A DNA stretch of 64,000 bases from Bacillota bacterium. GTDB lineage: Bacteria; Bacillota; Clostridia; Peptostreptococcales; Anaerovoracaceae. The DNA lies in NCBI GenBank assembly GCA_022793795.1, contig JAAWDM010000051.1, positions 1 through 64,000 of the forward strand. The letters run 5' to 3'. How positions within the stretch are numbered: the first letter of the stretch is position 1; each line of letters begins with the position of its first letter. Both the position numbers and the translations under genes were made by a program. The notes under the pieces are model-generated. The model ran no database searches, was not told where the DNA came from, and was given only the letters and a program-made list of their open reading frames with translations. Positions 16,193 through 26,873 of the stretch are shown in pieces.

Positions 16193-16924
16193 TTACCGAT
16201 TGATCTCTTTTTTAAACCGCTCTACAATGGCCCTCTCTGCCCGGGAAACCGTCATCTGCGATACGCCGAGAGCCTGGGCAATCTCTGCCTGGGACTTATT
16301 AAACAGGAATCTCTCCTTAAAGACGTATCGATATGTATCGCTGAGCTTCTCAAGGACAGCGGTGATAATCTCATTAATTTCAATTCTCTCATATCCGATT
16401 TCTTCAAATCCAATATATTTTTCTAAAATATTTTCTTCCCCATCGTCGGCCAGATTGTTGCCAGCGCCATCCAGAGAAAAAGTACCGTAGGCTTTGGCGC
16501 TTTCCATGGCCTGCATAATCTGCTCATGGGAAAATCCAGTGGCTTCGGAAATCTCCTCCAAGTTAGGGGCTCGTCCCAATTCTGTCGTCAGTTGATCCTT
16601 TACCTCCTGAACTTTGGAGGAAATTTCTTTAAGACGGCGAGGCACCTTTAAACTCCACTGTTTATCTCTAAAATATTTTTTTATTTCACCGAGAATTGTA
16701 GGTGTGGCAAAGCTTTTAAATTCAAAGCCTTTGGTTGGATCAAACCGCTCTACCGCAGAAACTAGCGCTAGGGCTCCCACCTGATACAAGTCGTCATAAT
16801 CCACACCTTTTCCCAGATATTTTCTGATGAGAATATCCACCATATACAGATTCTCCTCTACCAACTGGTTTCGAAGTTCGATGGTAGGGTGGGCTGCATA
16901 TTCCTTGAAAAGCTCTGATGTCAT
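16193..16924 (-). CDS. sigB: Sigma-B/F/G-type RNA polymerase sigma factor
   Basis: A 243-residue sigma-70 family protein lacking region 1. Region 2 (ENLYMVDILIRKYLGKGVDYDDLYQVGALALVSAVERFDPTKGFEFKSFATPTILGEIKKYFRD, with the DDLYQVG core) and a region 4 helix-turn-helix (KSQAEIAQALGVSQMTVSRAE) are clear. Its start overlaps the stop of an RsbW-type anti-sigma gene in an ATGA junction. A general-stress SigB role fits best. Sporulation SigF or SigG is the alternative but would be expected with spoIIAA or spoIIG genes, absent here. Confidence 0.82.
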   Translation of the reverse strand: MTSELFKEYAAHPTIELRNQLVEENLYMVDILIRKYLGKGVDYDDLYQVGALALVSAVERFDPTKGFEFKSFATPTILGEIKKYFRDKQWSLKVPRRLKEISSKVQEVKDQLTTELGRAPNLEEISEATGFSHEQIMQAMESAKAYGTFSLDGAGNNLADDGEENILEKYIGFEEIGYERIEINEIITAVLEKLSDTYRYVFKERFLFNKSQAEIAQALGVSQMTVSRAERAIVERFKKEINR

Positions 16925-17322
16925 TTACGTTTCACCATTTTTATCGTCTTCTTACCATAGGGATGATCGATGAGTTCTACTTCGTTCATAAGGGACTGGA
17001 CAACGCACATGCCCAGATTTCCTTCATTTGGACAATCCAGACAAGGCTTGGCCAGTTTTTCCAGCACATGACCTTGACTGTTATCTGTCACGTAGATTTC
17101 CAGAAGATTGGATTCTGTCACACATTCCACTGTGTATTCTTCTGCAAATCCAGAAAGACCGTGGCAGGAAACGTTTTTACATGCTTCGCTGACCGCCGTC
17201 TTAATGTCTTCTATCTCTTCAATATCAAATCCAGCCATGTCGGCAATGGAACTAATTGCTAACCTGACCATGGTCAGATAGGCCGGTTTTCCCGGAATGG
17301 TAAATTTCACTTTATCTGCCAT
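16921..17322 (-). CDS. rsbW: Anti-sigma factor serine kinase, RsbW/SpoIIAB type
   Basis: A 133-residue GHKL ATPase. The N box is in DIKTAVSEACKNVSCHG (Glu and Asn), and the glycine-rich lid is GNLGMCVVQSLMNEVEL. Such proteins sequester their sigma factor and are released by an anti-anti-sigma (RsbV/SpoIIAA). The sigma gene follows with a 4-bp overlap, strongly suggesting a pair. No RsbV-like gene is in this window. CLDCPNEGNLGM carries two Cys next to the lid, unusual for the family and perhaps redox sensitive (inference). Confidence 0.85.
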   Translation of the reverse strand: MADKVKFTIPGKPAYLTMVRLAISSIADMAGFDIEEIEDIKTAVSEACKNVSCHGLSGFAEEYTVECVTESNLLEIYVTDNSQGHVLEKLAKPCLDCPNEGNLGMCVVQSLMNEVELIDHPYGKKTIKMVKRK

Positions 17323-17345
17323 TTTCTTTGCTTCCTTTCATCTCT

Positions 17346-17381
17346 ATGAATATCTAAAGGCAATAGCCTTTAGATATTCAT
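17346..17381 (-). other. Perfect 16-bp hairpin between gyrA and rsbW
   Basis: Arms 17346-17361 and 17366-17381 are perfectly complementary with a 4-base loop; the gyrA stop codon (17372-17370) lies in one arm. No T run follows on the minus strand, so it is not a standard terminator. It could stabilise the gyrA 3' end or set differential expression of gyrA and the downstream sigma-factor genes. Confidence 0.8.
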
Positions 17382-19874
17382 GGTTTCCTGCTCACTGTCG
17401 GATTCTTCTTTTGAGCCCTTTTCACTGTCCTCTTCATTTAGAGAATCCTCTTTGATGACCTTGGCCAGAGCGATAATGTTTACATCTTCATCCACATTCA
17501 TAATCTTAACGCCTTGGGTTGCTCTGCCCAGTCTAGAAACTTCGCTGGCTGCCATACGGATAATGACGCCGTTGGAGTTAATCAGCATAATATCGTCGTC
17601 TTCGCTGACCACCATAGCGCCTACCAGTTCTCCGGTCTTTTTGAATTTCGCCTTATCGTAGGTCAAAAGTCCCTTGCCACCGCGAACCTGAATCTTATAG
17701 TCCTCCACTCTGGTTCTCTTTCCATAACCGTTGCGGGTTACTACCAGAAGTTCCTGACCTGGTTCCACCAACTCCATGGAAACGACTTCGTCGCCTTTTT
17801 CCAGATTGATGGCTCTCACACCAGCTGCGATTCTACCCATCGGTCTCACATCATCTTCGGAGAAGCAGATACATTTACCGTGTTTGGTTACGATGATAAC
17901 ATTGTTTCTACCTGTGGTCTGCTGAATTCCGATTAGTTCGTCGCCTTCTTTCAGATTCATGGCGATTAGACCAGTCTTTCTGTTGGTATCAAAGTTAGAC
18001 AGAGACGTCTTTTTGATGGTACCATCCTTGGTCACAGCGATGAGATACTGATCCTCTGCAAACTCTTTAATTGGAATTACCGCTGTCACCCGTTCTCTGG
18101 ACATGAGGTTGAGGAAGTTGACAATCGGCGTGCCCTTGGCTGTTCTAGTTGCCTCCGGAATCTCGTAAGCCTTAATCTTATGAGCCTTACCTGTGTTGGT
18201 AAAGAACATGAGATAATCATGAGTCGATGTCATAATCAGATTCTTTACGAAATCGTTTTCCTTGGTGGTAAGACCTGTAATGCCTTTGCCGCCGCGGCGC
18301 TGGACTCTATAGGTATCCACCGGCACTCTCTTAACATATCCAAGATGGGTCATGGTAATGCACACATTTTCTTCCTGAATCAGGTCTTCTTCGTCGATTT
18401 CCTGAGCGTCGGCTTTAATCTTGGTACGCCGCTTATCGCCCCATTTATCTCTGATTTCTAACAGTTCATCCTTGACTACGCCCATCAGCTTGTGTTCGTC
18501 TGCAAGGAGTTCGTTATAATAGGCGATTTTCTTTAACAGTTCCTGATACTCATTTTCGATCTTCTCTTTTTCCAAACCCTGGAGCCTTCTGAGCTGCATG
18601 TCCAAGATGGCTTGGGCCTGAATTTCTGAAAGACCAAACCGTTCCATGAGCCGTTCTTTGGCATCGTTATAGCTGTTTCTAATGATATGAATGATTTCGT
18701 CTATATTGTCTAAGGCGATTCGTAAGCCTTCCAAAATGTGAGCTCTTGCTTCCGCCTTCTTCTTGTCATAGATGGTTCTTCTGGTGACCACTTCTTTCTG
18801 GTGTTTCAGGTATTCCACCAGCATTTCCTTCAGAGTGCAAATCTTTGGTTTGCCGTCCACCAGAGCCAGCATAATCATGGACACACTGTCCTGTAACTGG
18901 GTATGCTTATATAGTCTGTTTAAAATAATATTGGCATTGGCGTCCTTCTTCAGTTCGATGACAATACGCATACCCTTACGGCTGGATTCATCTCTGATGG
19001 CTGTAATGCCTTCCACCCGCTTATCTCTCACCAAGTCGGCAATCTTTTCGATGAGTCTAGCCTTGTTGACCTGATAAGGAATCTCCGTCACCACAATTTG
19101 TTGCTTTCCATGAGAGGTTTCCTCTATTTCTGATACAGAGCGCACCAAGGCCTTTCCTTGACCAGTGCGATAAGCCTCCCGCATGGAGGATTTTCCTAAG
19201 ATCATAGCGCCGGTTGGAAAGTCGGGCCCCTTTACAATCTTTATCAAATCGTCTACCGTGGATTCCGGCTCGTCGATGAGTTTTACCGACGCATCGATTA
19301 CCTCGCAGAGATTGTGAGGAGGAATAGAGGTAGCCATACCTACGGCAATACCATTAGAACCGTTTACCAGAAGGTTTGGAAATCTGGCTGGAAGTACGTT
19401 TGGTTCCTTTTCCTCTCCATCAAAGTTAGGACTAAAGTCCACCGTATCCTTATCGATATCCCGGAGCATCTGCAAAGCCAGGGGAGTCATTCTTGCTTCT
19501 GTATAACGCATGGCTGCAGCGCCGTCTCCATCCACAGAACCAAAGTTTCCGTGGCCGTCTACAAGGGTATAACGGATGCTGAAAGGCTGTGCCAGACGGA
19601 CCATGGCGTCATAAATGGAGGAGTCGCCATGTGGGTGGTATTTACCCATGACTTCACCCACAATACGGGCCGACTTTTTATGAGGTTTATCCGGCGTTAC
19701 GCCCAGACCATCCATACCATAGAGAATTCTTCTGTGTACAGGCTTTAGACCATCCCGAACGTCAGGGAGAGCCCGCTGAACGATAACGCTCATGGCATAG
19801 TCAATATAGGAGTCTTTCATCTCCTTATTGATCTCATGCTGAATTAGCTTTTGATCTTCTAAAAATGTTGCCAT
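17370..19874 (-). CDS. gyrA: DNA gyrase subunit A
   Basis: An 834-residue type IIA topoisomerase A subunit. The catalytic Tyr is Tyr124 in [10 protein letters not shown]. The quinolone-determining segment [10 protein letters not shown] (80-89) keeps Ser85 and Asp89, the equivalents of E. coli Ser83 and Asp87, so it looks quinolone-sensitive. The C-terminal domain carries the GyrA box QVRGGKG near residue 735 and beta-pinwheel repeats; the tail is strongly acidic. It follows gyrB by 19 bp. Introduces negative supercoils with GyrB. Confidence 0.98.
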   Translation of the reverse strand: MATFLEDQKLIQHEINKEMKDSYIDYAMSVIVQRALPDVRDGLKPVHRRILYGMDGLGVTPDKPHKKSARIVGEVMGKYHPHGDSSIYDAMVRLAQPFSIRYTLVDGHGNFGSVDGDGAAAMRYTEARMTPLALQMLRDIDKDTVDFSPNFDGEEKEPNVLPARFPNLLVNGSNGIAVGMATSIPPHNLCEVIDASVKLIDEPESTVDDLIKIVKGPDFPTGAMILGKSSMREAYRTGQGKALVRSVSEIEETSHGKQQIVVTEIPYQVNKARLIEKIADLVRDKRVEGITAIRDESSRKGMRIVIELKKDANANIILNRLYKHTQLQDSVSMIMLALVDGKPKICTLKEMLVEYLKHQKEVVTRRTIYDKKKAEARAHILEGLRIALDNIDEIIHIIRNSYNDAKERLMERFGLSEIQAQAILDMQLRRLQGLEKEKIENEYQELLKKIAYYNELLADEHKLMGVVKDELLEIRDKWGDKRRTKIKADAQEIDEEDLIQEENVCITMTHLGYVKRVPVDTYRVQRRGGKGITGLTTKENDFVKNLIMTSTHDYLMFFTNTGKAHKIKAYEIPEATRTAKGTPIVNFLNLMSRERVTAVIPIKEFAEDQYLIAVTKDGTIKKTSLSNFDTNRKTGLIAMNLKEGDELIGIQQTTGRNNVIIVTKHGKCICFSEDDVRPMGRIAAGVRAINLEKGDEVVSMELVEPGQELLVVTRNGYGKRTRVEDYKIQVRGGKGLLTYDKAKFKKTGELVGAMVVSEDDDIMLINSNGVIIRMAASEVSRLGRATQGVKIMNVDEDVNIIALAKVIKEDSLNEEDSEKGSKEESDSEQETMNI

Positions 19875-19893
19875 TTACTTTTTTCCTCCTTCA

Positions 19894-21870
<1,977 letters not shown>

Positions 21871-21889
21871 TTATAAAATACACTCCTTT

Positions 21890-21918
21890 AGTTTACCACT
21901 TTTTCAGGGTGATTTCAA
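21890..21918 (-). promoter_or_regulatory. gyrB promoter
   Basis: On the minus strand, -35 TTGAAA (21918-21913), 17-bp spacer and -10 TAAACT (21895-21890), about 70 bp upstream of gyrB and downstream of the punA terminator. Confidence 0.7.
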
Positions 21919-21956
21919 TAAAAATCCTAAATATATCTTATTTTATCATATGTATT

Positions 21957-21985
21957 AAAAAAATCGCCCAGAAGGGCGATTTTTT
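21957..21985 (-). terminator. Terminator after punA
   Basis: A 12-bp perfect stem (arms 21958-21969 and 21974-21985) with GCCC/GGGC core, loop AGAA and A/T runs on both sides. It ends the dnaA-dnaN-recF-punA transcription unit before gyrB. Confidence 0.9.
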
Positions 21986-22007
21986 AGTAATTAAGGGGTA
22001 TTATTTT

Positions 22008-22850
22008 TCAAAGTAATGTCTTGAATTTTTTCACTGAATTAGTCATCATGCTTTTAAATAGCGGCGCCGCCTGATTAGCTGCTTCCTGTACCTCTTCATG
22101 GGTTAATGCATTGCCTGTAATTCCAGCTGCCATATTACATACACAAGAGATACCGCATATCTTCATACCCATATGATTTGCTACGATAGCTTCCACCACA
22201 GTAGACATTCCCACTGCATCCACACCCATGGTCTGTAACATTTTAATTTCAGCAGGAGACTCAAATGACGGACCTGTCAACTGAGCATAAACACCTTCTT
22301 TTAAATCAACGCCTGCTTCCTGGGCTGCCTGACGAATCATTTCCTGTAAATCCATATCGTATACATGGGTCATATCAGGAAATCTGGTTCCCAACTCATC
22401 CATGTTAGGGCCAATAAGAGGATTTGGCACGAATACAGAAATATGATCGGTTAGCATCATAAAATCTCCCGCTCTGTAATCAGGATTGATTCCGCCGGAA
22501 GCATTGGTTAAAAACAGAATTTCAGCGCCCATCATCTTCATCAATCTAGTAGGAAGCACCACATCGCTGATAGGGTATCCTTCGTAATAATGGACACGTC
22601 CTTTCATACATACCACTGGAACGTCTCCCACATGACCAAAGATAAATTTTCCTGCATGGCCTGGCACAGTGGATACAGGAAATCCCTCTATATCATGATA
22701 ATCTATCTCATATAAGACTTCTATATCATCGGCATAATCACCAAGGCCAGAACCAAGGACAATAGCAACCTTTGGTTGAAACTTTTCTAAATCCACTTTT
22801 TTCTGAATACTTTCATAACATGTAAGCAACTTTTCATATACTGGGTTCAT
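22008..22850 (-). CDS. punA: Purine-nucleoside phosphorylase
   Basis: A 280-residue trimeric-type (PNP I) enzyme. GSGLGDYAD near 33, the VSTVPGHAGKFIFG phosphate-binding His segment, GRVHYYEGY, FLTNASGGINPDYRAGDFMMLTDHI and the purine-site segment LQTMGVDAVGMSTVVEAIVANHMG are characteristic. It cleaves inosine and guanosine with phosphate for purine salvage. The start at 22850 overlaps the recF stop by 17 bp, so it is read as part of the dnaA operon. This is an unusual guest between recF and gyrB. Confidence 0.96.
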   Translation of the reverse strand: MNPVYEKLLTCYESIQKKVDLEKFQPKVAIVLGSGLGDYADDIEVLYEIDYHDIEGFPVSTVPGHAGKFIFGHVGDVPVVCMKGRVHYYEGYPISDVVLPTRLMKMMGAEILFLTNASGGINPDYRAGDFMMLTDHISVFVPNPLIGPNMDELGTRFPDMTHVYDMDLQEMIRQAAQEAGVDLKEGVYAQLTGPSFESPAEIKMLQTMGVDAVGMSTVVEAIVANHMGMKICGISCVCNMAAGITGNALTHEEVQEAANQAAPLFKSMMTNSVKKFKTLL

Positions 22851-23949
22851 AAGACTCCTCCCTTACCTTTCCTCCTTCTACAAAAAATACCTTTCCCGCC
22901 GGAAGGGTTCTTCTCAAAGCATCGGGTATCTCTGTAGTTGTAATAAACATCTGTCTGTCCGACAAAGATTTTACCAAAAATTCCTGTCGCTCTAAATCCA
23001 GCTCACTCATCACATCGTCAAGAATCAAAATTCCATCCTCATCGGTCTCTTCTCGAATCAAATTTAGCTCCGCCAGTTTCAGAGATAAAGCGGCTGTTCT
23101 CTGCTGTCCCTGAGAACCATAGCTTCTGGCATCGATGTCACCGATTAAAAAACTCATATCGTCCTTATGGGGACCTCTGGTGGTAGTCCTCTGTCTCATA
23201 TCGTTTCCATAGGATTCTCCAATCAAATGATAATAATAATCCTCTTGGGAAGACAGATTCTCCATCATCTTAATATTTGGTTCATATTGGATGGAAAGAT
23301 GCTCCTTTTCATTGGTAATAGAATAATGGATATCATGACTGATTTGACTGATTTTATCTATGAAATCCCGCCGCATCATCATAATGGAAGCCCCATATTT
23401 TGCAAGCTGCATATCCCATACGTCTAAAATGGACCGATTTATGTCCATTTCCTTTAAGTAAGCGTTTCGCTGAATTAGCGCCTTCTTAAAATTATAAAAA
23501 TTCTCATAATACTTAGGACGAAGCTGCGAAAGTTCTCTGTCTATAAATCTTCGCCGTTTTTCCGGTTCATCCTTTACAATCTTTAAGTCCTCTGGAGAAA
23601 ATATGACAATATAAAGATTTTTTAAAAGCTCTGACGCTTTCTTAATCTTTACTCCATCTATTTTTACCGATTTTTTTGATTCTTTGCTAATCATCATATC
23701 CACAGTGGTAGGTAGGTATGATTTTTCAGCATGTACCTTAATTCGACCATAGTCCTTGCCAAAGAGAATCATCTCTGCATCCTTATTGGTGCGGAAAGAC
23801 TTTCCCATGGAACAGATGTAGATGGACTCGATGAGATTAGTCTTTCCTTGAGCGTTTTTTCCCAGAATCAGATTGACGTTCCTATGAAATTTTAAATCCA
23901 GTTCTTCATAATTTCTAAAATTGTGAAGAGATACATCTGTAATATACAT
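22834..23949 (-). CDS. recF: DNA replication and repair protein RecF
   Basis: A 371-residue SMC-like ATPase. Walker A is GKNAQGKTNLIE near 30-41; the signature motif SYGSQGQQRTAALSLKLAE and Walker B ILILDDVMSELD are intact. It helps load RecA at single-strand gaps. Its ATG is 6 bp after the dnaN stop with no visible ribosome site, so translation probably depends on coupling to dnaN. Confidence 0.97.
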   Translation of the reverse strand: MYITDVSLHNFRNYEELDLKFHRNVNLILGKNAQGKTNLIESIYICSMGKSFRTNKDAEMILFGKDYGRIKVHAEKSYLPTTVDMMISKESKKSVKIDGVKIKKASELLKNLYIVIFSPEDLKIVKDEPEKRRRFIDRELSQLRPKYYENFYNFKKALIQRNAYLKEMDINRSILDVWDMQLAKYGASIMMMRRDFIDKISQISHDIHYSITNEKEHLSIQYEPNIKMMENLSSQEDYYYHLIGESYGNDMRQRTTTRGPHKDDMSFLIGDIDARSYGSQGQQRTAALSLKLAELNLIREETDEDGILILDDVMSELDLERQEFLVKSLSDRQMFITTTEIPDALRRTLPAGKVFFVEGGKVREESYEPSI

Positions 23950-23954
23950 ATATT

Positions 23955-25073
23955 TTAATTATTTGTAATTCTCACTGGCAGAATCAGATATTCAAACTGA
24001 TTTCCGTCCATTGGCTGTACCAGACAAGGACTGATACTAGTATGGAACAACATAACGATTTCTTCTTCTTCTATGACTTTCAGTACATCCATCAGATATT
24101 TAGAGTTAAAACCAATGATCAAATCATTTCCTTCCTTGGAAATCATCACTTCTTCTCTCACATTTCCTTCTTCTGATTTAGAAGTAATTTCCATGCTATT
24201 ATCAGTAATGGAAAGTTTAATCAGATTGTTCTTGCCCACCTTAGCTAAAAGGGAAGCTCTCTCAATACTATTGAGAAAATCGCTTCTGTTTACTACCACT
24301 CTGATTTCATTATTCTTAGGAATGATGTCTCTATATTTTACAAACTCTCCTTCCAAAAGTCGAAGAACGATCTTTATATCCTCTATGATGAAGATTGCTC
24401 TCTTTTCATTGATATAAAGACTGACTTGGTCGTTTGCTTCTGTATCAGCTTCACCGATAATCTTGCTAATTTCTCCTAAAATCTTAGCTGGAATGACGAT
24501 GCTTTCCCGCTCTTTATTGAGCATTTCTTCTCTGGAAATAGCCATACGGAAACCATCCAGAGCAATCATATTGAGACTTTTTTCCTGCATTTCTACCAAA
24601 ACGCCAGTGATAACGCCTCTAGCTTCATCGATGCTGGCGGCAAAAGAGGTTTTTCGAATCATGTCCTTTAGGATATCCTTATCGAATAAAATAAGGTCGG
24701 AGGTATCCTCTGGCATATTGATGGTAGGAAATTCGTCAGCAGGAAGCCCTATGATATGAAATTCAGAATTTGCACAATTTATCTTTACTTCTTCATCTAT
24801 AAGTTCCATAGTAACCATGGCATTTGGAAGTTTACGGATAATATCTCCAAATAGCTTTGCATAGACTACAATTTCTCCTGGTTGATAGTTTTCTACCTTT
24901 AAAGTTTTTTCAATACTTAAGTCAAGGTCAGATGCAGACATGGTCAGTTTGCCGTCTTCGCTGACTTTTAATAAAATTCCTTTTAGGATAGGAATGGTGG
25001 TTCTGGAAGTGACGGCTTTGGAAACAATATTGAGTGCTTTTGAAAGCGCTTGTTGCTCGCAGGAAAATTTCAT
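23955..25073 (-). CDS. dnaN: DNA polymerase III beta sliding clamp
   Basis: A 372-residue clamp of normal length, starting MKFSCEQQALSKALNIVSKAV, with three topologically similar domains and the typical C-terminal LVQPMDGNQFEYLILPVRI that forms part of the partner-binding pocket. Second gene after dnaA, with the origin unwinding region in the gap between them. Confidence 0.98.
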   Translation of the reverse strand: MKFSCEQQALSKALNIVSKAVTSRTTIPILKGILLKVSEDGKLTMSASDLDLSIEKTLKVENYQPGEIVVYAKLFGDIIRKLPNAMVTMELIDEEVKINCANSEFHIIGLPADEFPTINMPEDTSDLILFDKDILKDMIRKTSFAASIDEARGVITGVLVEMQEKSLNMIALDGFRMAISREEMLNKERESIVIPAKILGEISKIIGEADTEANDQVSLYINEKRAIFIIEDIKIVLRLLEGEFVKYRDIIPKNNEIRVVVNRSDFLNSIERASLLAKVGKNNLIKLSITDNSMEITSKSEEGNVREEVMISKEGNDLIIGFNSKYLMDVLKVIEEEEIVMLFHTSISPCLVQPMDGNQFEYLILPVRITNN

Positions 25074-25090
25074 AATATACCTCCGCTGTT

Positions 25091-25209
25091 ATATTGATTA
25101 TTTATATTTCTTTATAGTAATAGTAGTAGTAGGGGCTGTGGAATCTATGGATAAGTCCTAAGACCCTGATAAAATACGGTAATATCTCTTTGGATAAAAT
25201 TGTGGATAG
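25091..25209 (-). other. Origin unwinding region: AT-rich element, DnaA-trio and DnaA boxes
   Basis: Between dnaN and dnaA. Six consecutive trinucleotides TAG/TAA run from 25115 to 25132, the 5'-3' reading of the DnaA-trio (3'-GAT). A 4-bp GC spacer (25133-25136) and a degenerate DnaA box (25137-25145) adjoin it. Further boxes on the minus strand are TTATCCATA (25146-25154), TTATCCAAA (25189-25197) and CTATCCACA (25201-25209). An AT-rich stretch lies at 25091-25114. This matches the basal unwinding layout described in Bacillus subtilis, so strand opening probably starts here. Confidence 0.85.
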
Positions 25210-25227
25210 AAAAGAAATTTTATCCTT

Positions 25228-26622
25228 TTAATCCGTAATCTGTTCTTTTAAGGTGTCGATAAGTTGGGCCAAAGAAGGATCTGCTCCTATTTCATCCTCA
25301 ATTTTTTCACAGGCATACATAACCGTGGTGTAATGTTTACCTCCAAACATTTGCCCGATTTTTGGAAGAGAGTAATCTGTCATTTCTCTTATGAGATACA
25401 TGGCAACCTGTCTAGGATAAGCGATGTTGTTGCTTTTTTTTGAAGATTCCAGGTCGGATATTTTAATGTTATAGTGCTTGCATATGACCTTTTTTATCTT
25501 TTCTGGCGTGACCTTTACATCACCGTCGTTTAAAATATCTTTTAGGGTTCTCCTTGCAAAATTCTTATCCGGCTTTTCGTCAAGAAGATGGGAAAAGGAT
25601 ACGATGCGGGTAAAGGCGCCTTCCAATTCTCTAATGTTATCCTTAATCTTTTCTGCAATCATGCAGATAACATCATAAAGATCGTCATCAACCTCAATGT
25701 TGAGGTTTTCTGCCTTTTTTCTTAAGATTGCTACCCTGGTTTCATAATCTGGCGGCTGGATATCTGCAATCAAATTCCACTGAAATCGGGAACGAAGCCG
25801 TTCTTCCAGATTGACCAGTTTGGTTGGCGCTCTGTCGCTGGAAATGATAATCTGTTTATTATTATCATATAAGGTATTAAATGTATGGAAAAATTCTTCT
25901 TGTGTGCTTTCCTTTCCTTCCAGAAATTGTACATCGTCGATAAGAAGAACGTCCAGCTTTCGATATTTGGATTTAAATTCATTCATCTTATGCTCTTGAA
26001 GAGCTCTAATCAGTTCATTGGCAAACATTTCCGAGGAAACATAAAGTACGTTTTGGTTCGGATTGTTTTCCAAAAGGTAGATGCCAATGGCATGCATCAG
26101 ATGGGTTTTTCCAAGACCGGAACCTCCATAGATAAAGAGAGGGTTATAGGCCTCTGAAGGAGATTCGGCCACGGCTAGAGACGCTGCATGGGCATACTTG
26201 TTACTGTTTCCCACCACAAAATTTTCAAAGTTGTATCTGGGATTAAAAATCTTTTGATGATTTAAGCTGCTTTTTAAGGAACTCATGTCCATGGTTTTTG
26301 CGCTGTCTTTTGGTGCAGACTTCTCTTGATTTTTGTTATCCTCTTTATATTCCTCCATATCCTTTATGATAATCTTATATTTGTTATGAAGCACTTCTTC
26401 AAAGTGATCTCCGATTACGGATATGTATCTGTTTTTTAGAACGCTCAGCAAAAAATTGATATCGATTCCCTTGGTCTTGGTAATGCCTAGATAAATGATT
26501 TTCAATTCTTCATCTATTTTATATATTTCAATGGGTTCAATCCAGGTTTCATAACTTACATCTGTGGTGGCTTCCTTTAGCCCTAAGCGAACCTTTTCTA
26601 AAATTTTGTCGTATTTGTTCAT
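25228..26622 (-). CDS. dnaA: Chromosomal replication initiator DnaA
   Basis: A protein of 464 residues from ATG 26622, which has AGAGGA seven bases upstream; the open frame extends further but through DnaA boxes. Domain I (N-terminal), a variable linker (domain II), the AAA+ domain with GGSGLGKTHLMH (Walker A) and LLIDDVQFL (Walker B), and domain IV with the DnaA signature YPRQVAMYLIREMTDYSLPKIGQMFGGKHYTTVMYA are all present. It binds the boxes on both sides of its own gene. Confidence 0.98.
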   Translation of the reverse strand: MNKYDKILEKVRLGLKEATTDVSYETWIEPIEIYKIDEELKIIYLGITKTKGIDINFLLSVLKNRYISVIGDHFEEVLHNKYKIIIKDMEEYKEDNKNQEKSAPKDSAKTMDMSSLKSSLNHQKIFNPRYNFENFVVGNSNKYAHAASLAVAESPSEAYNPLFIYGGSGLGKTHLMHAIGIYLLENNPNQNVLYVSSEMFANELIRALQEHKMNEFKSKYRKLDVLLIDDVQFLEGKESTQEEFFHTFNTLYDNNKQIIISSDRAPTKLVNLEERLRSRFQWNLIADIQPPDYETRVAILRKKAENLNIEVDDDLYDVICMIAEKIKDNIRELEGAFTRIVSFSHLLDEKPDKNFARRTLKDILNDGDVKVTPEKIKKVICKHYNIKISDLESSKKSNNIAYPRQVAMYLIREMTDYSLPKIGQMFGGKHYTTVMYACEKIEDEIGADPSLAQLIDTLKEQITD

Positions 26623-26671
26623 AGATGATTCCTCTATTAAAATTGATTTTCTATTTTTGCGGCTTTCTTCT

Positions 26672-26700
26672 ATTGTATATAAAAAGTTATCCACAAGCAA
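26672..26700 (-). promoter_or_regulatory. dnaA promoter overlapping a DnaA box
   Basis: On the minus strand, -35 TTGCTT (26700-26695), 17-bp spacer and -10 TACAAT (26677-26672). The perfect DnaA box at 26687-26695 lies in the spacer and touches the -35, so DnaA binding would repress its own gene. Confidence 0.78.
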
Positions 26701-26807
26701 GTATGAATTGTAAGGATTTAAAAAATAAACTTTTTTAGAAGTTATCCATGATATGTGGATAACTCTGTGCATGAATTCCTCATATAGAAAGGGCTTCTTT
26801 ATCCTTG
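26687..26807. other. DnaA-box cluster upstream of dnaA
   Basis: Perfect TTATCCACA at 26687-26695 (plus) and 26754-26762 (minus), TTATCCATG at 26742-26750, and a weak TTATCCTTG at 26799-26807. With the boxes in the dnaA-dnaN gap this gives a bipartite origin around dnaA, the usual Firmicutes design. The gap between dnaA and citC (26623-26873) otherwise holds only promoters. Confidence 0.88.
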
Positions 26808-26833
26808 ACAGATGAATAAATTTAGAATAACCT
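26805..26833 (+). promoter_or_regulatory. Probable citC promoter
   Basis: -35 TTGACA (26805-26810), 17-bp spacer and -10 TAACCT (26828-26833), about 40 bp before citC. A TGACAG arm over the -35 and a CTGTCA arm just after the -10 form an inverted repeat that could be an operator. Confidence 0.6.
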
Positions 26834-26873
26834 GTCATCAATATGATAGAAAAGTTTAAGAAAGAGGTTTTTT

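Noticed and set aside
26623-26841. N-terminal extension of dnaA
   Set aside because: The frame is open, but it would read through DnaA boxes and the dnaA promoter; ATG 26622 has the ribosome site and the family N-terminus.
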